Notes: generated by a model not told the origin, from the letters alone. Shown: positions 33,164-43,181, counted from the stretch's first letter. The stretch is 47,136 nt of DNA from Chloroflexota bacterium (GCA_016190755.1 JACPPY010000001.1:1-47136); one strand, 5' to 3'. Translations and numbers: made by a program.

Positions 33164-34168
33164 CTATGATGGCTTGCCTTGCTTGAGCCATGGCATCATG
33201 TCTCTTAGCCGCTTGCCGACTTCCTCGATCTGGTGCCCGGCGTCTCGCCGCTTCATGGCGTTGAATCCAGGTCGTCCTGCCTGGTTTTCCAGTATCCACT
33301 CCCGGGCAAATGAGCCATTTTGGATCTCGCCTAAAATAGACTTCATTTCTTTCTTCGCTGCATCGCCAATCACCCTGGGACCTCTGGTATAGTCTCCGTA
33401 TTCCGCCGTATCGCTCACGGAGTAGCGCATGTAGTTGAGGCCTCCCTGGTACATAAGGTCAACGATCAGCTTTAGCTCGTGGAAGCACTCAAAGTATGCG
33501 ATTTCGGGCTGGTATCCCGCTGCTACAAGGGTTTCAAAACCTGCCTTAACGAGTGCAGATGCGCCGCCGCAGAGGACGGCCTGTTCGCCGAACAGGTCGG
33601 TCTCAGTCTCCTCCATGAACGTCGTCTCAAGTATACCTGCCCTGGCACAGCCGATGCCTTTCCCGTAGGCAAGGGCCATTTCCTTTGCTTTGCCGGATGC
33701 ATTCTGATGGATCGCAATAAGAGCAGGCGGGCCACCACCTTCAGTGTACACACGGCGCAGCATGTGTCCGGGGCACTTCGGGGCGATCATGCTGACATCT
33801 ACGCTTGCCGGGGGCACTATCTGGCCGTAGTGAATGTTGAATCCATGTGCAAACATCAATGTCTTGCCGGGTCCCATTTGCTTCTCAATAGACTCTTTGT
33901 AGACCGATGCCTGAAGAGTGTCCGGGACCAGCATCATAATAATATCGGCAATCCGAGCGGCCTCTGATACCTGTACGACCTTGAGGCCGGCCTTCTTTGC
34001 CTGCTCCCAGCCAGTGCCGCCTACCTTTGAGGCAACGACGACCTGACATCCGCTGTCCCTGAGGTTGAGTGCATGGGCGTGGCCCTGGCTGCCGTAGCCG
34101 ATTATGCCAATAGTCTTACCCTTCAACAAACCCAGATCGGCATCCTTCTCGTAGTAGATCTTTGTCAT
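33164..34168 (-). CDS. ilvC: ketol-acid reductoisomerase
   Basis: A 334-aa class I enzyme that isomerises and reduces acetolactate and acetohydroxybutyrate with NADPH and magnesium. The Rossmann loop [20 protein letters not shown] and the all-helical knotted C-terminal domain ([30 protein letters not shown]) are complete. The ORF track adds 15 codons; the start used here (MTKIYYE) follows GGAGG and matches the family. It sits between the PaaK-like ligase and leuA in the operon. Confidence 0.96.
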   Translation of the reverse strand: MTKIYYEKDADLGLLKGKTIGIIGYGSQGHAHALNLRDSGCQVVVASKVGGTGWEQAKKAGLKVVQVSEAARIADIIMMLVPDTLQASVYKESIEKQMGPGKTLMFAHGFNIHYGQIVPPASVDVSMIAPKCPGHMLRRVYTEGGGPPALIAIHQNASGKAKEMALAYGKGIGCARAGILETTFMEETETDLFGEQAVLCGGASALVKAGFETLVAAGYQPEIAYFECFHELKLIVDLMYQGGLNYMRYSVSDTAEYGDYTRGPRVIGDAAKKEMKSILGEIQNGSFAREWILENQAGRPGFNAMKRRDAGHQIEEVGKRLRDMMPWLKQGKPS

Positions 34169-34235
34169 TATTCCTCCGTTCAAAAGTAGTCTTGCAACCC
34201 CGCGGCGCCCCACCTTGCGGGGACTATTCCTTTTC

Positions 34236-35534
34236 CTACCCTGCTACAACCCTGTCCACCTTGAACTTTCCTTGCCTGCTGAGAACTCCATAGTGCACCA
34301 ACTCAACATCGGTCTCAACACCCAATGACCGGGCGATCTCAGACCCCAACCTTTTACGCAGGCTGGCAGACGGCGTCTCGTCCATGCCACATTCAACTCG
34401 TATCCTCAGGCATTCCTGCGTACCCGTGTGGTCCTTGATCAATTGAAACTCTCCGTCGCACTCCGTATGTGTCAGAAGGATCTCCTCAACGTCGCGAGGG
34501 AACACATAGGCATTTTTCACTTTGACAAGGTCAGACAGGTTACCTTTGATTCTTGTAATCATGGAGAAGTTCCTGCCACAGGTACAGCGGCCATGACCCA
34601 TTGCTGTTGCGACATCGCCTGTCCTGTAGCGGATCAACGGCATAGCATCTCTCCACATCGGCGTCACGACAAGCTCTCCCACCTGGCCGGGCTGGACCGG
34701 TTGCTGGGTTTCTATGTCCAGTAGTTCCAACACGTAGAGGTCTTCCCAAACATGCATACCGTTTCTGGCGCTGCATTCGGCGGCGGGGTGTCCCACCTCA
34801 GCTGACCCATAGAGGTCGCAAAACATGGCGCCGAGGTTGGCTTCCATCCGCCTGCGGTAAGTCTGGGACCAACTTTCCCCGACGAGTATTACGAGCTTGA
34901 CTCCGAGGCTTTTCAGGTCGATGCCTAACTCTCTGGTCCGTTGCACCAGGCGCGACAATCGACCGGGTGCGGCGATGATGACGGTAACCCTGAGCTGCTC
35001 CAGTTGTTTTACCTGGTTGTCCTGGTCCAGCGAGACGGACGTGAATGGCACGAGCCTGGCTCCTGTAGCCGTGAGGCCTTCGATGAAGTACGGCATGGGA
35101 ATGCAGGAAATTATGACGTCGTCGCGGTCGATCGCCCAGAATGCGGCGAGGCGTGCGAACTGCGCCTTCCACCTGTCCAGGTCAGCATTGCTAAACAACG
35201 TTGTCTTCAGCGTTCCTGCCGGACCAGGACTCGTGAGCACACAGGTAACGCGCTCGTGGGGAATGGCTAGAAAATCAGTGGCCTGGTGCTGTCCCTGAAA
35301 TCTGGTCGGAGGTATTCGCGACAGGTCTTCGGCGCTCTTGACGTCCGCAGGCCTTAGCTTCAAGCTATCCATCAATCTGCGATAGTATGCGGAACCGCGA
35401 TATGCTTGCTCTACGCACGCAGCCAATCGCTCGTCCTGTGTCTTGCGAATCGTGGACAGAGGAGCGGTATCGAACTCAGCGATCCCCGCCATAGGTTCCT
35501 GGGCTATTGATGCCCGCCAGTTCATCTGAAACAT
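34236..35534 (-). CDS. PaaK-type phenylacetate-CoA ligase/adenylate-forming enzyme
   Basis: A 432-aa ANL-superfamily enzyme of the phenylacetate-CoA ligase type, which activates a carboxylic acid with ATP and loads it on CoA. The P-loop equivalent is [13 protein letters not shown] (diverged from SSGTTGxPT), the adenylate motif is [15 protein letters not shown], and RYRTGDVA plus [20 protein letters not shown] lead to the mobile C-terminal domain. It lies between ilvN and ilvC, where no such enzyme is needed for valine or leucine. It may recycle branched-chain or aryl acids to CoA thioesters; that is inference. No good Shine-Dalgarno is visible. Confidence 0.82.
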   Translation of the reverse strand: MFQMNWRASIAQEPMAGIAEFDTAPLSTIRKTQDERLAACVEQAYRGSAYYRRLMDSLKLRPADVKSAEDLSRIPPTRFQGQHQATDFLAIPHERVTCVLTSPGPAGTLKTTLFSNADLDRWKAQFARLAAFWAIDRDDVIISCIPMPYFIEGLTATGARLVPFTSVSLDQDNQVKQLEQLRVTVIIAAPGRLSRLVQRTRELGIDLKSLGVKLVILVGESWSQTYRRRMEANLGAMFCDLYGSAEVGHPAAECSARNGMHVWEDLYVLELLDIETQQPVQPGQVGELVVTPMWRDAMPLIRYRTGDVATAMGHGRCTCGRNFSMITRIKGNLSDLVKVKNAYVFPRDVEEILLTHTECDGEFQLIKDHTGTQECLRIRVECGMDETPSASLRKRLGSEIARSLGVETDVELVHYGVLSRQGKFKVDRVVAG

Positions 35535-35566
35535 ATCGGTACGTCAACAGAGAAGCCAGTATGCCG

Positions 35567-36103
35567 CTACCTCTGGCGCCCCGTTGCCGCTTCTTCCTCG
35601 GCCTTTATTGACCCGATTGTGCCTCCGCGAGTCATGGCAACACGGCCAGTGCGCGCTACCTCCCTTATCCCGTAGCTGCGCAACAGATTAAGCAATGAGT
35701 CAATCTTGTCTTCATCGCCTGTGACTTCGATCACCAGCGTGTTGGAGCCGACGTCAATGATCGCTCCCCGGAAAATGTTGACCATCTGGACTATCTCGGC
35801 TCGGGTCGCTGTCGTAGCCTTGACCCGCACCAAGGCAAGTTCCCGCGACACCATATCGTCTCCGGTGATATCAATTATCTTCACCACATCGACGATCTTG
35901 TCCAGTTGCTTGCGCACCTGTTCGACAGTAGCATTGTCACCGATGACTACTATAGTCATCCGGGACAGCTTCGGGTCGTCTGTGCGCCCGACTGCGATGC
36001 TCTCAATATTGAACCCACGACGCCGAAACAGGCTGGCAACACGATTCAAGACACCAGGCCGGTTGTACACCAGTGCCGCGAGGGTACGTTTTGAATTAGC
36101 CAT
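35567..36103 (-). CDS. ilvN: acetolactate synthase small (regulatory) subunit
   Basis: A 178-aa regulatory subunit that binds valine and modulates IlvB. The N-terminal ACT domain reads LAALVYNRPGVLNRVASLFRRRGFNIESI, followed by the C-terminal dimerisation domain with IFRGAIIDVG and an RSYGIREVARTG end. AGGGATATC lies before the ATG. It starts 31 bases after ilvB, as usual. The length is typical of the IlvH/IlvN type. Confidence 0.95.
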   Translation of the reverse strand: MANSKRTLAALVYNRPGVLNRVASLFRRRGFNIESIAVGRTDDPKLSRMTIVVIGDNATVEQVRKQLDKIVDVVKIIDITGDDMVSRELALVRVKATTATRAEIVQMVNIFRGAIIDVGSNTLVIEVTGDEDKIDSLLNLLRSYGIREVARTGRVAMTRGGTIGSIKAEEEAATGRQR

Positions 36104-36134
36104 TGCAGATATCCCTTTTTACGACCGAGCAGGA

Positions 36135-37853
36135 CTATACATTACTTACAGTAAATGTCGATGACGCATTAGCCCTTCTCGCGTCGGGGTGCTCCATGAG
36201 TTCAGCGAGAGATGCTCCCGGAGGCACCATTGGGTAAACGTTCTCTTCTGGCTCGACCATGAAATCAATCAGATAGGAACCATCGTAGCTTAATGCCGTG
36301 GTTATGGCAGCAGATACATCTTTCTTGTTCTTCACGCGGCAGGCCGGTATCCCGTAGGCTTCCGCGATCTTGACGAAGTCCGGGCTCCACAAAGGTGTTC
36401 CCACATAGCGCTTATCGTAGAACAGTTCCTGCCACTGCCTGACCATTCCGAGGTAGCCATTGTTCAATATGGCTATCTTCACGGCGACCTTGTCCTGCAC
36501 TGCCGTGGCCAGTTCTTGCATCGTCATCTGGAACCCACCGTCTCCTGCAATACACCACACCGTCTCCTTGGGACACCCCACCTTCGCGCCAATGGCTGCA
36601 GGGAGCTCAAATCCCATAGTGCCCAACCCGCCAGAAGAGATGAGTGTCTTCGGCCTGGTATACAAGAAGTGCTGGGCGCACCACATCTGGTTCTGGCCGA
36701 CGCCAGTAACTATGGTCGCATCGCCGCCGGTAAGCTCATATATTTGGCTGATCACGTGCTGTGGCAGCAGCTTGTCCTCTTCGGAGCTGACGCAGAGCGG
36801 ATGCTCCCGCTGGTATTTCTGTATCTGTTCCAACCACGCGGGCCTGGACTTGCTATTGACAAGCGTATTTAGTACCTGGAGGACCACTTTCAAGTCGCCC
36901 ACGATTGGCACGTCCACGCGCACGTTCTTGCCTATCTCGGCAGCATCGATATCAACATGTACGATCTTGGCCGCCGGAGCAAATGCGCTGACTTTGCCTG
37001 TAGCGCGGTCATCGAACCTGCTGCCAAGGCAAATCACAAGGTCAGAGTTCTGGATGGCCATGTTGGCATAGGCTGTGCCGTGCATACCCAGCATGCCCAG
37101 ACTGAGCACATGAGTGCCGGGGAAACCACCCATGCCCAGGAGCGTGGTCGCAACAGGTATTTGAGATTTCTCCACCAACTCTCTCAATTGCTCGCAAGCG
37201 TCGGAGATTATTATGCCTCTGCCCGCAATGATAACCGGGCATTCCGAGGAATTGATGAGCTCGGCGGCCCTTTTTATCTGTGCCGGATGTCCCTGATGTA
37301 TCGGCTTGTAGCCGGTAAGCTCTACCTTATCCGGATAGTTGAACTCCGCCTCTTCCACGAAGACGTCCCTTGGTATGTCCAACAGCACAGGCCCGGGCCT
37401 GCCGGTGCGAGCCAGGTGGAACGCTTCTTTGACCACGCTTCCGATGTCAGATGCATTCATGATCAGGTAGTTGTGTTTCGTGATGGGTAGTGTTATACCT
37501 GTTATGTCGACTTCCTGGAAGGCGTCCTTGCCGATGAAGGCCCTAGCCACCTGCCCGGTTATGGCAACCACCGGCGAAGAGTCCAGATGGGCATTCGCAA
37601 TGCCTGTAACCAGATTAGTGGCACCCGGGCCGGATGTGGCCAGACAGACGCCCACCTTGCCGGTGGCCCTGGCATAACCATCGGCAGCGTGCGCGGCCCC
37701 TTGCTCATGACGGACCAGGATATGCCTCAGTCCCTGGAACTCAGGCAACACATCGTACAGCGGTAGTACCGACCCACCTGGAAACCCAAAAATGACGTCT
37801 ACGCCCTCATTGATGAGGGCTTGACACAGCATCCTGGCGCCACTTAACTTCAT
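36135..37853 (-). CDS. ilvB: acetolactate synthase large (catalytic) subunit
   Basis: A 572-aa thiamine diphosphate enzyme that condenses two pyruvates, or pyruvate and 2-ketobutyrate. It shows the catalytic Glu in HEQGAAHAADGYAR, the ThDP motif GDGGFQMTMQELATAVQ...NN and the FAD-binding middle domain. The ORF track starts at a TTG 7 codons earlier, immediately after the ilvD stop; I use the ATG with TGGAG upstream since MKLSGARMLC fits the family. Order ilvD-ilvB-ilvN is continuous, with little spacing. Confidence 0.95.
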   Translation of the reverse strand: MKLSGARMLCQALINEGVDVIFGFPGGSVLPLYDVLPEFQGLRHILVRHEQGAAHAADGYARATGKVGVCLATSGPGATNLVTGIANAHLDSSPVVAITGQVARAFIGKDAFQEVDITGITLPITKHNYLIMNASDIGSVVKEAFHLARTGRPGPVLLDIPRDVFVEEAEFNYPDKVELTGYKPIHQGHPAQIKRAAELINSSECPVIIAGRGIIISDACEQLRELVEKSQIPVATTLLGMGGFPGTHVLSLGMLGMHGTAYANMAIQNSDLVICLGSRFDDRATGKVSAFAPAAKIVHVDIDAAEIGKNVRVDVPIVGDLKVVLQVLNTLVNSKSRPAWLEQIQKYQREHPLCVSSEEDKLLPQHVISQIYELTGGDATIVTGVGQNQMWCAQHFLYTRPKTLISSGGLGTMGFELPAAIGAKVGCPKETVWCIAGDGGFQMTMQELATAVQDKVAVKIAILNNGYLGMVRQWQELFYDKRYVGTPLWSPDFVKIAEAYGIPACRVKNKKDVSAAITTALSYDGSYLIDFMVEPEENVYPMVPPGASLAELMEHPDARRANASSTFTVSNV

Positions 37854-37874
37854 GCTGAAAACAGCTCCATTCAA

Positions 37875-39548
37875 CTACGGCAGGCCACGAGCTATCGCGC
37901 CCTTACTTGCCGAGGAAACCGTCTCGGCATATCGGCGTAGGTAACTGCTCTTCACACCAACGCGCCGTGCAGGCAGGCTGGAAAGTCGCGCCGCGATTTG
38001 GGCACTACTCAAGCCGACGTCCAGGCGGCCGTTAGGAATATCGATAGAGATAGTATCGCCGTCTTGCACAACTGCGATCGGCCCTTCCGCTGCTGCCTCA
38101 GGCGCAACGTGGCCGATGGAAGCCCCCTTAGTTGCACCGGAGAAGCGTCCGTCCGTCACCAGGGCGACCTTGCTGTCCAAGCCCATACCGGCCAGCATGG
38201 ACGTTGGAGTGAGCATCTCGCGCATGCCAGGCCCACCCCTGGGGCCCTCGTATTTGATAACGACAACCTCGCCAGGCTTAACGGCGCCCTTCATGATCGC
38301 AGAAGTAGCCGCCTCTTCGGAATCGAAAACCCTTGCGGGACCGGAGTGGACCAACATCTCAGGCGCCACGGCAGCACTTTTCACTACCGCGCCGTCCGGA
38401 GCCAGGTTGCCGAACAAGATGCTAATGCCGCCCCTTGGAGAGTAAGGCCTTTTTATCGAGCGAATGACCTTCCTGTCTTTCACCTTCACACCGGAGATAT
38501 TCTCTCTCAGCTTCTTTCCTGTCACCGTCACGGTATCGACGTTCAGGAGGCCGCGTAGCTCTCGCATGACGGCCGGAATGCCGCCGGCGCGGTCGAGGTC
38601 TTCGAGCCTGTGTTCGCCAGATGGACTTATCTTCGTCAATTGTGGCGTCTGTCGGCTTATTTCGTTGATCTCGGCCAGAGGGAAACTGAGTCCAGCCTCC
38701 GAGGCAATAGCCATGAGGTGTAACACCGAGTTGGAACTGCCACCCAGAGCCATGTCAACAACAAAAGCATTTCGTATGGCGTCCGGCGTCACAATCTCCC
38801 TTGGCGTGATTCCTTGCTTCCATACTTCCACGGCTTGCCTACCCGCGGCTCTCGCCAGCCTCGTGCGGCGGGAGTCTACGGCCGGAATAGTTCCATTTCC
38901 CGGCAGCCCCATGCCCAGGGCCTCGGTCAAGCAGTTCATGGTGTTGGCTGTGAACAAGCCGGCGCAGCTGCCGCATCCCGGGCAGGCCACTTTGGCCAGC
39001 TCTTCGAGTTCCTCTTCGGTCATGGTCCCTGCAGCAACCTGGCCAACACCGACGAACATGGAATTGAGGTCGACCGTGATAGTTTTGCCATTGCGCTGAA
39101 ACCGACCGGCCAGCATCGGGCCGCCGCTGATGAAAATAGCCGGCAGGTTGACTCTCACCGCAGCCATAAGCATCCCCGGTATGATCTTGTCGCAGCTTGG
39201 GATGAACACCAGGGCGTCAAATGCATGGGCTTCCACCATGGTTTCCACCGAATCGGCGATAAGCTCCCGGGAAGGCAGGCTGTACTTCATGCCGTAATGG
39301 TTCATGGTTATGCCGTCGCACACGGCCACCGTGTTGAACTCGAACGGGACCCCACCGGCGGCACGGACACCTTCCTTGACCGCTTGCGCTAGGCCGCGCA
39401 GGTGCAAGTGTCCTGGGACTACCTCCGTGAAGGAATTAACTATGCCCACGAACGGCTTGTCGAGGTCTTCTTCGCGACAGCCGAGAGCGTAAAGCAGCGA
39501 GCGGTGTGGGGCGCGCTCGACGCCTCGCTTGATAACATCGCTCTTCAT
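37875..39548 (-). CDS. ilvD: dihydroxy-acid dehydratase
   Basis: A 557-aa iron-sulfur dehydratase that makes 2-ketoisovalerate and 2-keto-3-methylvalerate. Cluster and magnesium motifs are [32 protein letters not shown] and [13 protein letters not shown]. The start MKSDVIKRG at 39548 has AGGA nearby and gives the normal length. The longer in-frame start (GTG 39626) has an ideal GGAGG at 5 bases and would add 26 residues, reading through the upstream hairpin; see the finding on the leader. It is the first structural gene of the ilv-leu-cim cluster. Confidence 0.94.
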   Translation of the reverse strand: MKSDVIKRGVERAPHRSLLYALGCREEDLDKPFVGIVNSFTEVVPGHLHLRGLAQAVKEGVRAAGGVPFEFNTVAVCDGITMNHYGMKYSLPSRELIADSVETMVEAHAFDALVFIPSCDKIIPGMLMAAVRVNLPAIFISGGPMLAGRFQRNGKTITVDLNSMFVGVGQVAAGTMTEEELEELAKVACPGCGSCAGLFTANTMNCLTEALGMGLPGNGTIPAVDSRRTRLARAAGRQAVEVWKQGITPREIVTPDAIRNAFVVDMALGGSSNSVLHLMAIASEAGLSFPLAEINEISRQTPQLTKISPSGEHRLEDLDRAGGIPAVMRELRGLLNVDTVTVTGKKLRENISGVKVKDRKVIRSIKRPYSPRGGISILFGNLAPDGAVVKSAAVAPEMLVHSGPARVFDSEEAATSAIMKGAVKPGEVVVIKYEGPRGGPGMREMLTPTSMLAGMGLDSKVALVTDGRFSGATKGASIGHVAPEAAAEGPIAVVQDGDTISIDIPNGRLDVGLSSAQIAARLSSLPARRVGVKSSYLRRYAETVSSASKGAIARGLP

Positions 39549-39592
39549 GTGTTTTTCCTGTCTCATATGGCTTGTCCACGCCAGCACAGAAC

Positions 39593-39618
39593 AAAAATCC
39601 GTCCCACAGGGGACGGAT
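39593..39618 (-). terminator. U-tailed hairpin upstream of ilvD (terminator or attenuator)
   Basis: On the minus strand ATCCGTCCC pairs with GGGACGGAT around a 4-base loop and is followed by a run of five T. It is a good intrinsic terminator. It lies after rpiB but also downstream of a TTGACA promoter and upstream of ilvD, so it could attenuate ilv operon transcription as well as end the rpiB message. Confidence 0.72.
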
Positions 39619-39650
39619 TCCCACACCGGTTCCTCCGAGGTTTATGTCGC

Positions 39651-39680
39651 AACATAGCACACGGCATATCTACGTGTCAA
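39651..39680 (-). promoter_or_regulatory. promoter of the ilv-leu-cim operon
   Basis: Read on the minus strand: a perfect TTGACA (39680-39675), an 18-base spacer and TATGTT (39656-39651, four of six matches). The -35 lies inside the 3' end of rpiB. Transcription would begin near 39644, leaving a leader of about 95 bases before the ilvD ATG, with the hairpin in it. Confidence 0.6.
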
Positions 39681-40125
39681 GCTGAGTGCGGCATTCCAGA
39701 CCATGTATCTTCTCCACTCGCCTGGAGTGTCTCCCGTTTTCGAAAGGCGTCTTGAGGAATATCTCCAACATCTGCCTGGCCACGTTGGTATCAACGATAT
39801 CTGCGCCCAGGCAAAGCACGTTGGCATCGTTATGCAGGCGAGACCGCTCCACAGTAAAAACATCGTGGCACAAGGCCGCCCTGATGCCGTTGATCTTGTT
39901 GGCGGCCATGCTCATTCCTATGCCTGTGCCACAGACAAGGATGCCCCGTTCGCTCTTCCCCGACATCACGGCCGCGCAGACTTTCTGTGCAATATCTGGG
40001 TAGTCCACCGAGTCCTCGTTATAGCATCCACAATCCGTGCTTTCGTGCCCCAAAGAACGCAGATGGCTCGCCAGTGTTTCTTTGGTTCGAAACCCTCGAT
40101 GATCAGAGCCTATCGCTACGCGCAC
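39670..40125 (-). CDS. rpiB: ribose-5-phosphate isomerase B
   Basis: A 151-aa RpiB/LacAB-fold enzyme interconverting ribose 5-phosphate and ribulose 5-phosphate. The N-terminal IGSDHRGF, the catalytic Cys C65 in GILVCGTGIGMS, the HDVFTVERSRLHNDANVLCLG stretch (shortened here as HNDANVLCLG) and the C-terminal FLKTPFENGRHSRRVEKI are all diagnostic. The start is GTG with AAGGAGAT upstream, and overlaps the end of the Sua5/YrdC gene by 23 bases. Supplying ribose phosphate suits the neighbouring purine genes. Confidence 0.95.
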   Translation of the reverse strand: MRVAIGSDHRGFRTKETLASHLRSLGHESTDCGCYNEDSVDYPDIAQKVCAAVMSGKSERGILVCGTGIGMSMAANKINGIRAALCHDVFTVERSRLHNDANVLCLGADIVDTNVARQMLEIFLKTPFENGRHSRRVEKIHGLECRTQLDT

Positions 40126-40753
40126 CGTTCATCTCCTTGAATGCTTTCATGACATCTTTGGCAGGTATGGCGCATTCCCGCAATACGACAGGGACCCGGC
40201 CGGTCAGGTCGACTATCGTCGATTCAAGGCCACCTGGTGATTCACCCCCGTCGACTATCAAGTCCAGCTCACTTCCGAATTGAGAGTGCACCTGGGCCGC
40301 TGTCGTGGCGCTCGGCATACCGGTTATATTGGCGCTTGTGCCTACGAGCGGCGAGCCGAGAGCTCGGGCTAAGAAAACCGGCACAGCATGGGCAGGCAGC
40401 CTGACAGCGACCGTGTCTCCTATGGCGGTGACAATGTCGGGCACATCAGGATGTTTTGGCAACACGATGGTAAGGGCGCCAGGCCAGAACATTTTCGCCA
40501 GGGCCAGTGCCTCCGGAGGCACATCCCGGGCGACTCGATGCAGTTGGTCCATGTCTCCGATGAGGAGCGGGACTGCCATGTGCCACGGCCGGTGTTTGAT
40601 CTCGTATAGTCTGACTACAGCGGTGGTACAGAAAGCATCGCAACCAAGACCGTAAACGGTATCCGTCGGGTATGCCAGCACTCCTCCCACACGCAGCACC
40701 CTCACTGCCATCCCAAGCTGGGCTTTCAAGGGTTCAGACAGTTCCATGCACAT
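40103..40753 (-). CDS. L-threonylcarbamoyladenylate synthase (Sua5/YciO/YrdC)
   Basis: A YrdC-domain protein that makes threonylcarbamoyl-AMP from threonine, bicarbonate and ATP, for the t6A37 modification of tRNAs. Motifs are GGVLAYPTDTVYGLG, the KHRP ATP region, WPGALTIVL, VAVRLPAH and GTSANITGMPSA. The C-terminal Sua5 domain is absent, so it is of the short TsaC/YrdC type. The ORF track begins 41 codons earlier at a TTG; I chose MCMELSEP because the domain starts there, but ATG 40834 is also possible and neither has a clear Shine-Dalgarno. It overlaps rpiB and is divergent from guaA. Confidence 0.88.
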   Translation of the reverse strand: MCMELSEPLKAQLGMAVRVLRVGGVLAYPTDTVYGLGCDAFCTTAVVRLYEIKHRPWHMAVPLLIGDMDQLHRVARDVPPEALALAKMFWPGALTIVLPKHPDVPDIVTAIGDTVAVRLPAHAVPVFLARALGSPLVGTSANITGMPSATTAAQVHSQFGSELDLIVDGGESPGGLESTIVDLTGRVPVVLRECAIPAKDVMKAFKEMNGARSDRL

Positions 40754-40914
40754 TGGTGGTTTCGTGTTCCTGCGTATGTCGCCAATCGATACGGGAGTAT
40801 ACCATGTACGCTTTCCCGGCACCAAAGATGGCATTTCCCCGCGGCGCCGGTTATGGTCAAGTGGCGAAGCCGACAAGTGGGCTCATGGTTCCGGCTTGAC
40901 CACAGGGAAGCCGG

Positions 40915-42723
40915 ATGTTAAGCTTTGCCATGCAAACCAACCAGGTGAACAACAACCTATTGTCTAATCCCGGTTTAGTTACATCAAAAGGCGTACCAGC
41001 ATCAACTGGCTCCGGCATTGTTGCATCGCTTTCCGGTTCGCCAACTCAGGAGGATGTGAAGACCGGTGCGACCGACAGCCGCCGGATCAGCGCCAGCGGC
41101 GATATGGAAGTATCTACCTATTTGGAGATTGCCAGAGAAAAGCAGGGGGAGCAGCCCTCTCCACGGGCAGACCAGCCGGCAGTCGAGCAAGAGGCTGTTG
41201 CCATCATCGACTTCGGCTCTCAGTACAGCATGCTGATTGCCCGGCGAGTGCGGGAGTGTCGAGTTTACTGTGAGATACTTCCACACGACGTATCTAAAGA
41301 AAAGCTCGCCTCGTTGCGTCCAAAAGGCATAATACTATCGGGGGGGCCGGCTAGCGTATATGCACCCGGAGCTCCCACGCTGCCGGCGCACATATTCGAG
41401 AGCGGTCTGCCGGTATTAGGCATTTGCTACGGAATGCAGGTGCTTGCCTACCAGCTTGGCGGTGAGGTAGCGCACTCGACGCAGCGCGAATACGGGCATG
41501 CCGTACTTCACACTAGTCCCGAAGATTCGGCCCTGTTCTGCGACCTGCCGGAATCCATGCCTGTGTGGATGAGCCACGGAGACCAGATATTGACCCTTCC
41601 CCCGGGCTTCAAGGCGCTGGCGCATACCGAAAACTCACCGGTGGCCGCCATGGGCAACGCCAAGGGCACGTACGGCCTTCAGTTCCATCCGGAGGTAGCT
41701 CACACACCCGATGGGCTGGCTATATTGCGGAACTTCCTATACAAGGTGTGTGGGTGTAAGGGAAACTGGACGCCCGGGAACTTCATCGTGGATACGACGC
41801 GCCGGATAAGAGAAAATGTGAAGAATGGCAGGGTCATCTGTGCTCTGTCGGGAGGGGTGGACTCGGCAGTGACAGCAACAATAGTGCACCGGGCCATCGG
41901 GGAGCAGTTGACCTGCATTTTTGTAAACAACGGCCTGCTGCGTCGTGATGAGGCCGAAAGGACGCTCAGCACATTCAGCCGGAACATGAAGATGCACGTC
42001 GTGTATGTGGATGGGTCTGAAAGATTCCTGGAACGACTCAAGGGCGTCACCGATCCCGAAGAAAAACGGCATCGTGTTGGAACTGAGTTCATAAAGGTGT
42101 TCGAGGAAGAGGCCGCGAAGCTGGGACAGGCCGAATTCCTCGCTCAGGGCACTCTTTACCCCGATGTGATAGAAAGCGCTACGCCTGAGAGCAAGGCCTC
42201 GGCGCGCATAAAGACCCACCACAACGTAGGCGGATTGCCGGCACGTATGACATTGAAGTTGCTGGAACCAATGCGCTATCTGTTCAAAGATGAGGTCCGG
42301 CAGGTAGGGCTGGCGCTTGGTTTGCCTGAGGACATGATCTGGAGGCAGCCGTTCCCGGGCCCCGGACTTGCCATACGAATAATCGGGGAAGTAACAAAAG
42401 AGCGACTTGAAATCCTCCGGGCGGCCGACTGGATCGTGATGAATGAGATCAAAAAAGCCAAACTCTATCGCCAACTCTGGCAGAGCTTCGCGGTGCTGAC
42501 GGACGTTCGCAGCGTCGGTGTTATGGGAGACCACCGCACCTACGGGCACCTGGTTGCAGTACGGGCCGTGTCGAGCGGAGATGCCATGACCGCAGATTGG
42601 GCGCGCCTGCCGTACGATTTATTGGCGCGAATCTCCAACCGGGTGGTCAACGAGGTGCCGGCGGTGAATCGGGTGGTCTACGACATTACGAGCAAACCAC
42701 CATCAACGATTGAGTGGGAATGA
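40915..42723 (+). CDS. guaA: GMP synthase (glutamine-hydrolysing)
   Basis: An enzyme that aminates XMP to GMP using glutamine and ATP. The class I amidotransferase domain has the nucleophile C171 in [15 protein letters not shown] and the His/Glu pair in FHPEVAHT. The ATP-pyrophosphatase domain carries [10 protein letters not shown] and the C-terminal dimerisation domain ([28 protein letters not shown]) is complete. The ORF gives 602 aa, about 90 longer than usual. The extension (residues 1-92) is polar and low-complexity, so the true start may be internal, for example Met64 at 41104, though that Met has no Shine-Dalgarno and the first ATG has AGGGAAG nearby. It leads the purine block. Confidence 0.92.
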   Translation: MLSFAMQTNQVNNNLLSNPGLVTSKGVPASTGSGIVASLSGSPTQEDVKTGATDSRRISASGDMEVSTYLEIAREKQGEQPSPRADQPAVEQEAVAIIDFGSQYSMLIARRVRECRVYCEILPHDVSKEKLASLRPKGIILSGGPASVYAPGAPTLPAHIFESGLPVLGICYGMQVLAYQLGGEVAHSTQREYGHAVLHTSPEDSALFCDLPESMPVWMSHGDQILTLPPGFKALAHTENSPVAAMGNAKGTYGLQFHPEVAHTPDGLAILRNFLYKVCGCKGNWTPGNFIVDTTRRIRENVKNGRVICALSGGVDSAVTATIVHRAIGEQLTCIFVNNGLLRRDEAERTLSTFSRNMKMHVVYVDGSERFLERLKGVTDPEEKRHRVGTEFIKVFEEEAAKLGQAEFLAQGTLYPDVIESATPESKASARIKTHHNVGGLPARMTLKLLEPMRYLFKDEVRQVGLALGLPEDMIWRQPFPGPGLAIRIIGEVTKERLEILRAADWIVMNEIKKAKLYRQLWQSFAVLTDVRSVGVMGDHRTYGHLVAVRAVSSGDAMTADWARLPYDLLARISNRVVNEVPAVNRVVYDITSKPPSTIEWE

Positions 42724-42741
42724 GATTGAGGAGAAGCAATC

Positions 42742-43005
42742 ATGTCATACGAGAACAACGGGGATGAATGGGAGGAAGAGGAAGGGGCGAACCTGGACCT
42801 GCAGATGTTGCGTGATGCGCTGGTAGCAGAGCTGCAGGCCATCAATCAGTATGAGGAAAATGTCGATATGATCGACGACGAAGAAGCACAGGAGATGTTG
42901 CTTCATATCGCGAGCGAGGAAAAAGAGCACGTCGCCGAGCTCGTTAAGATGATAAAAAAGCTGGACCCCGAGCAGGCAGAGAAACTGGATAAGATAGGGA
43001 CCTAG
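42742..43005 (+). CDS. ferritin-like/rubrerythrin-like small protein
   Basis: An 87-aa two-helix ferritin-like protein. After an acidic N-terminus (DEWEEEEG), the helices LQMLRDALVAELQAINQYEE and LLHIASEEKEHVAELVKMIK carry the ExxY-like and EEKEH metal motifs of the encapsulated-ferritin or rubrerythrin-like short family. Such proteins bind iron as dimers or rings. GAGGAGAAGC precedes the ATG, and it follows guaA by 18 bases. No encapsulin gene is seen nearby. Iron handling is inferred from family motifs. Confidence 0.8.
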   Translation: MSYENNGDEWEEEEGANLDLQMLRDALVAELQAINQYEENVDMIDDEEAQEMLLHIASEEKEHVAELVKMIKKLDPEQAEKLDKIGT

Positions 43006-43037
43006 CGGCCCTTCATGGCTAAAAAGGAGTTCATAAC

Positions 43038-43181
43038 ATGTCGCACCGAGTCCGACTCAAAGGTACCAGGAGCAACCGGGGCACTCACTCCAAGAAGCGG
43101 ACGGAGCATCGTCTCCCCTGGGAAGAAGATATGAAGAAGTTGACTGCTGGCCAGGAGCCAAAAGAAAAAGCAGCGAAGTGA
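43038..43181 (+). CDS. small basic protein, 47 aa (not in ORF track)
   Basis: A short open frame with AGGAG 9 bases before its ATG. It encodes a basic peptide starting MSHRVRLKGTRSNRGTHSKK and ending with a Lys-rich tail. It lies between the ferritin-like gene and purE in the same direction, 32 bases after the former. No family is recognised. The Shine-Dalgarno and position support it; it could also be a non-coding spacer. Confidence 0.5.
   Translation: MSHRVRLKGTRSNRGTHSKKRTEHRLPWEEDMKKLTAGQEPKEKAAK

Noticed and set aside
34169-34213. Upstream extension of ilvC
   Set aside because: GGAGG directly precedes the internal ATG and the extra 15 residues are not family-like.
39549-39650. T-box riboswitch upstream of ilvD
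   Set aside because: The leader is only about 95 bases and I could not find the antiterminator consensus or a specifier loop; a simple attenuator or terminator fits better.
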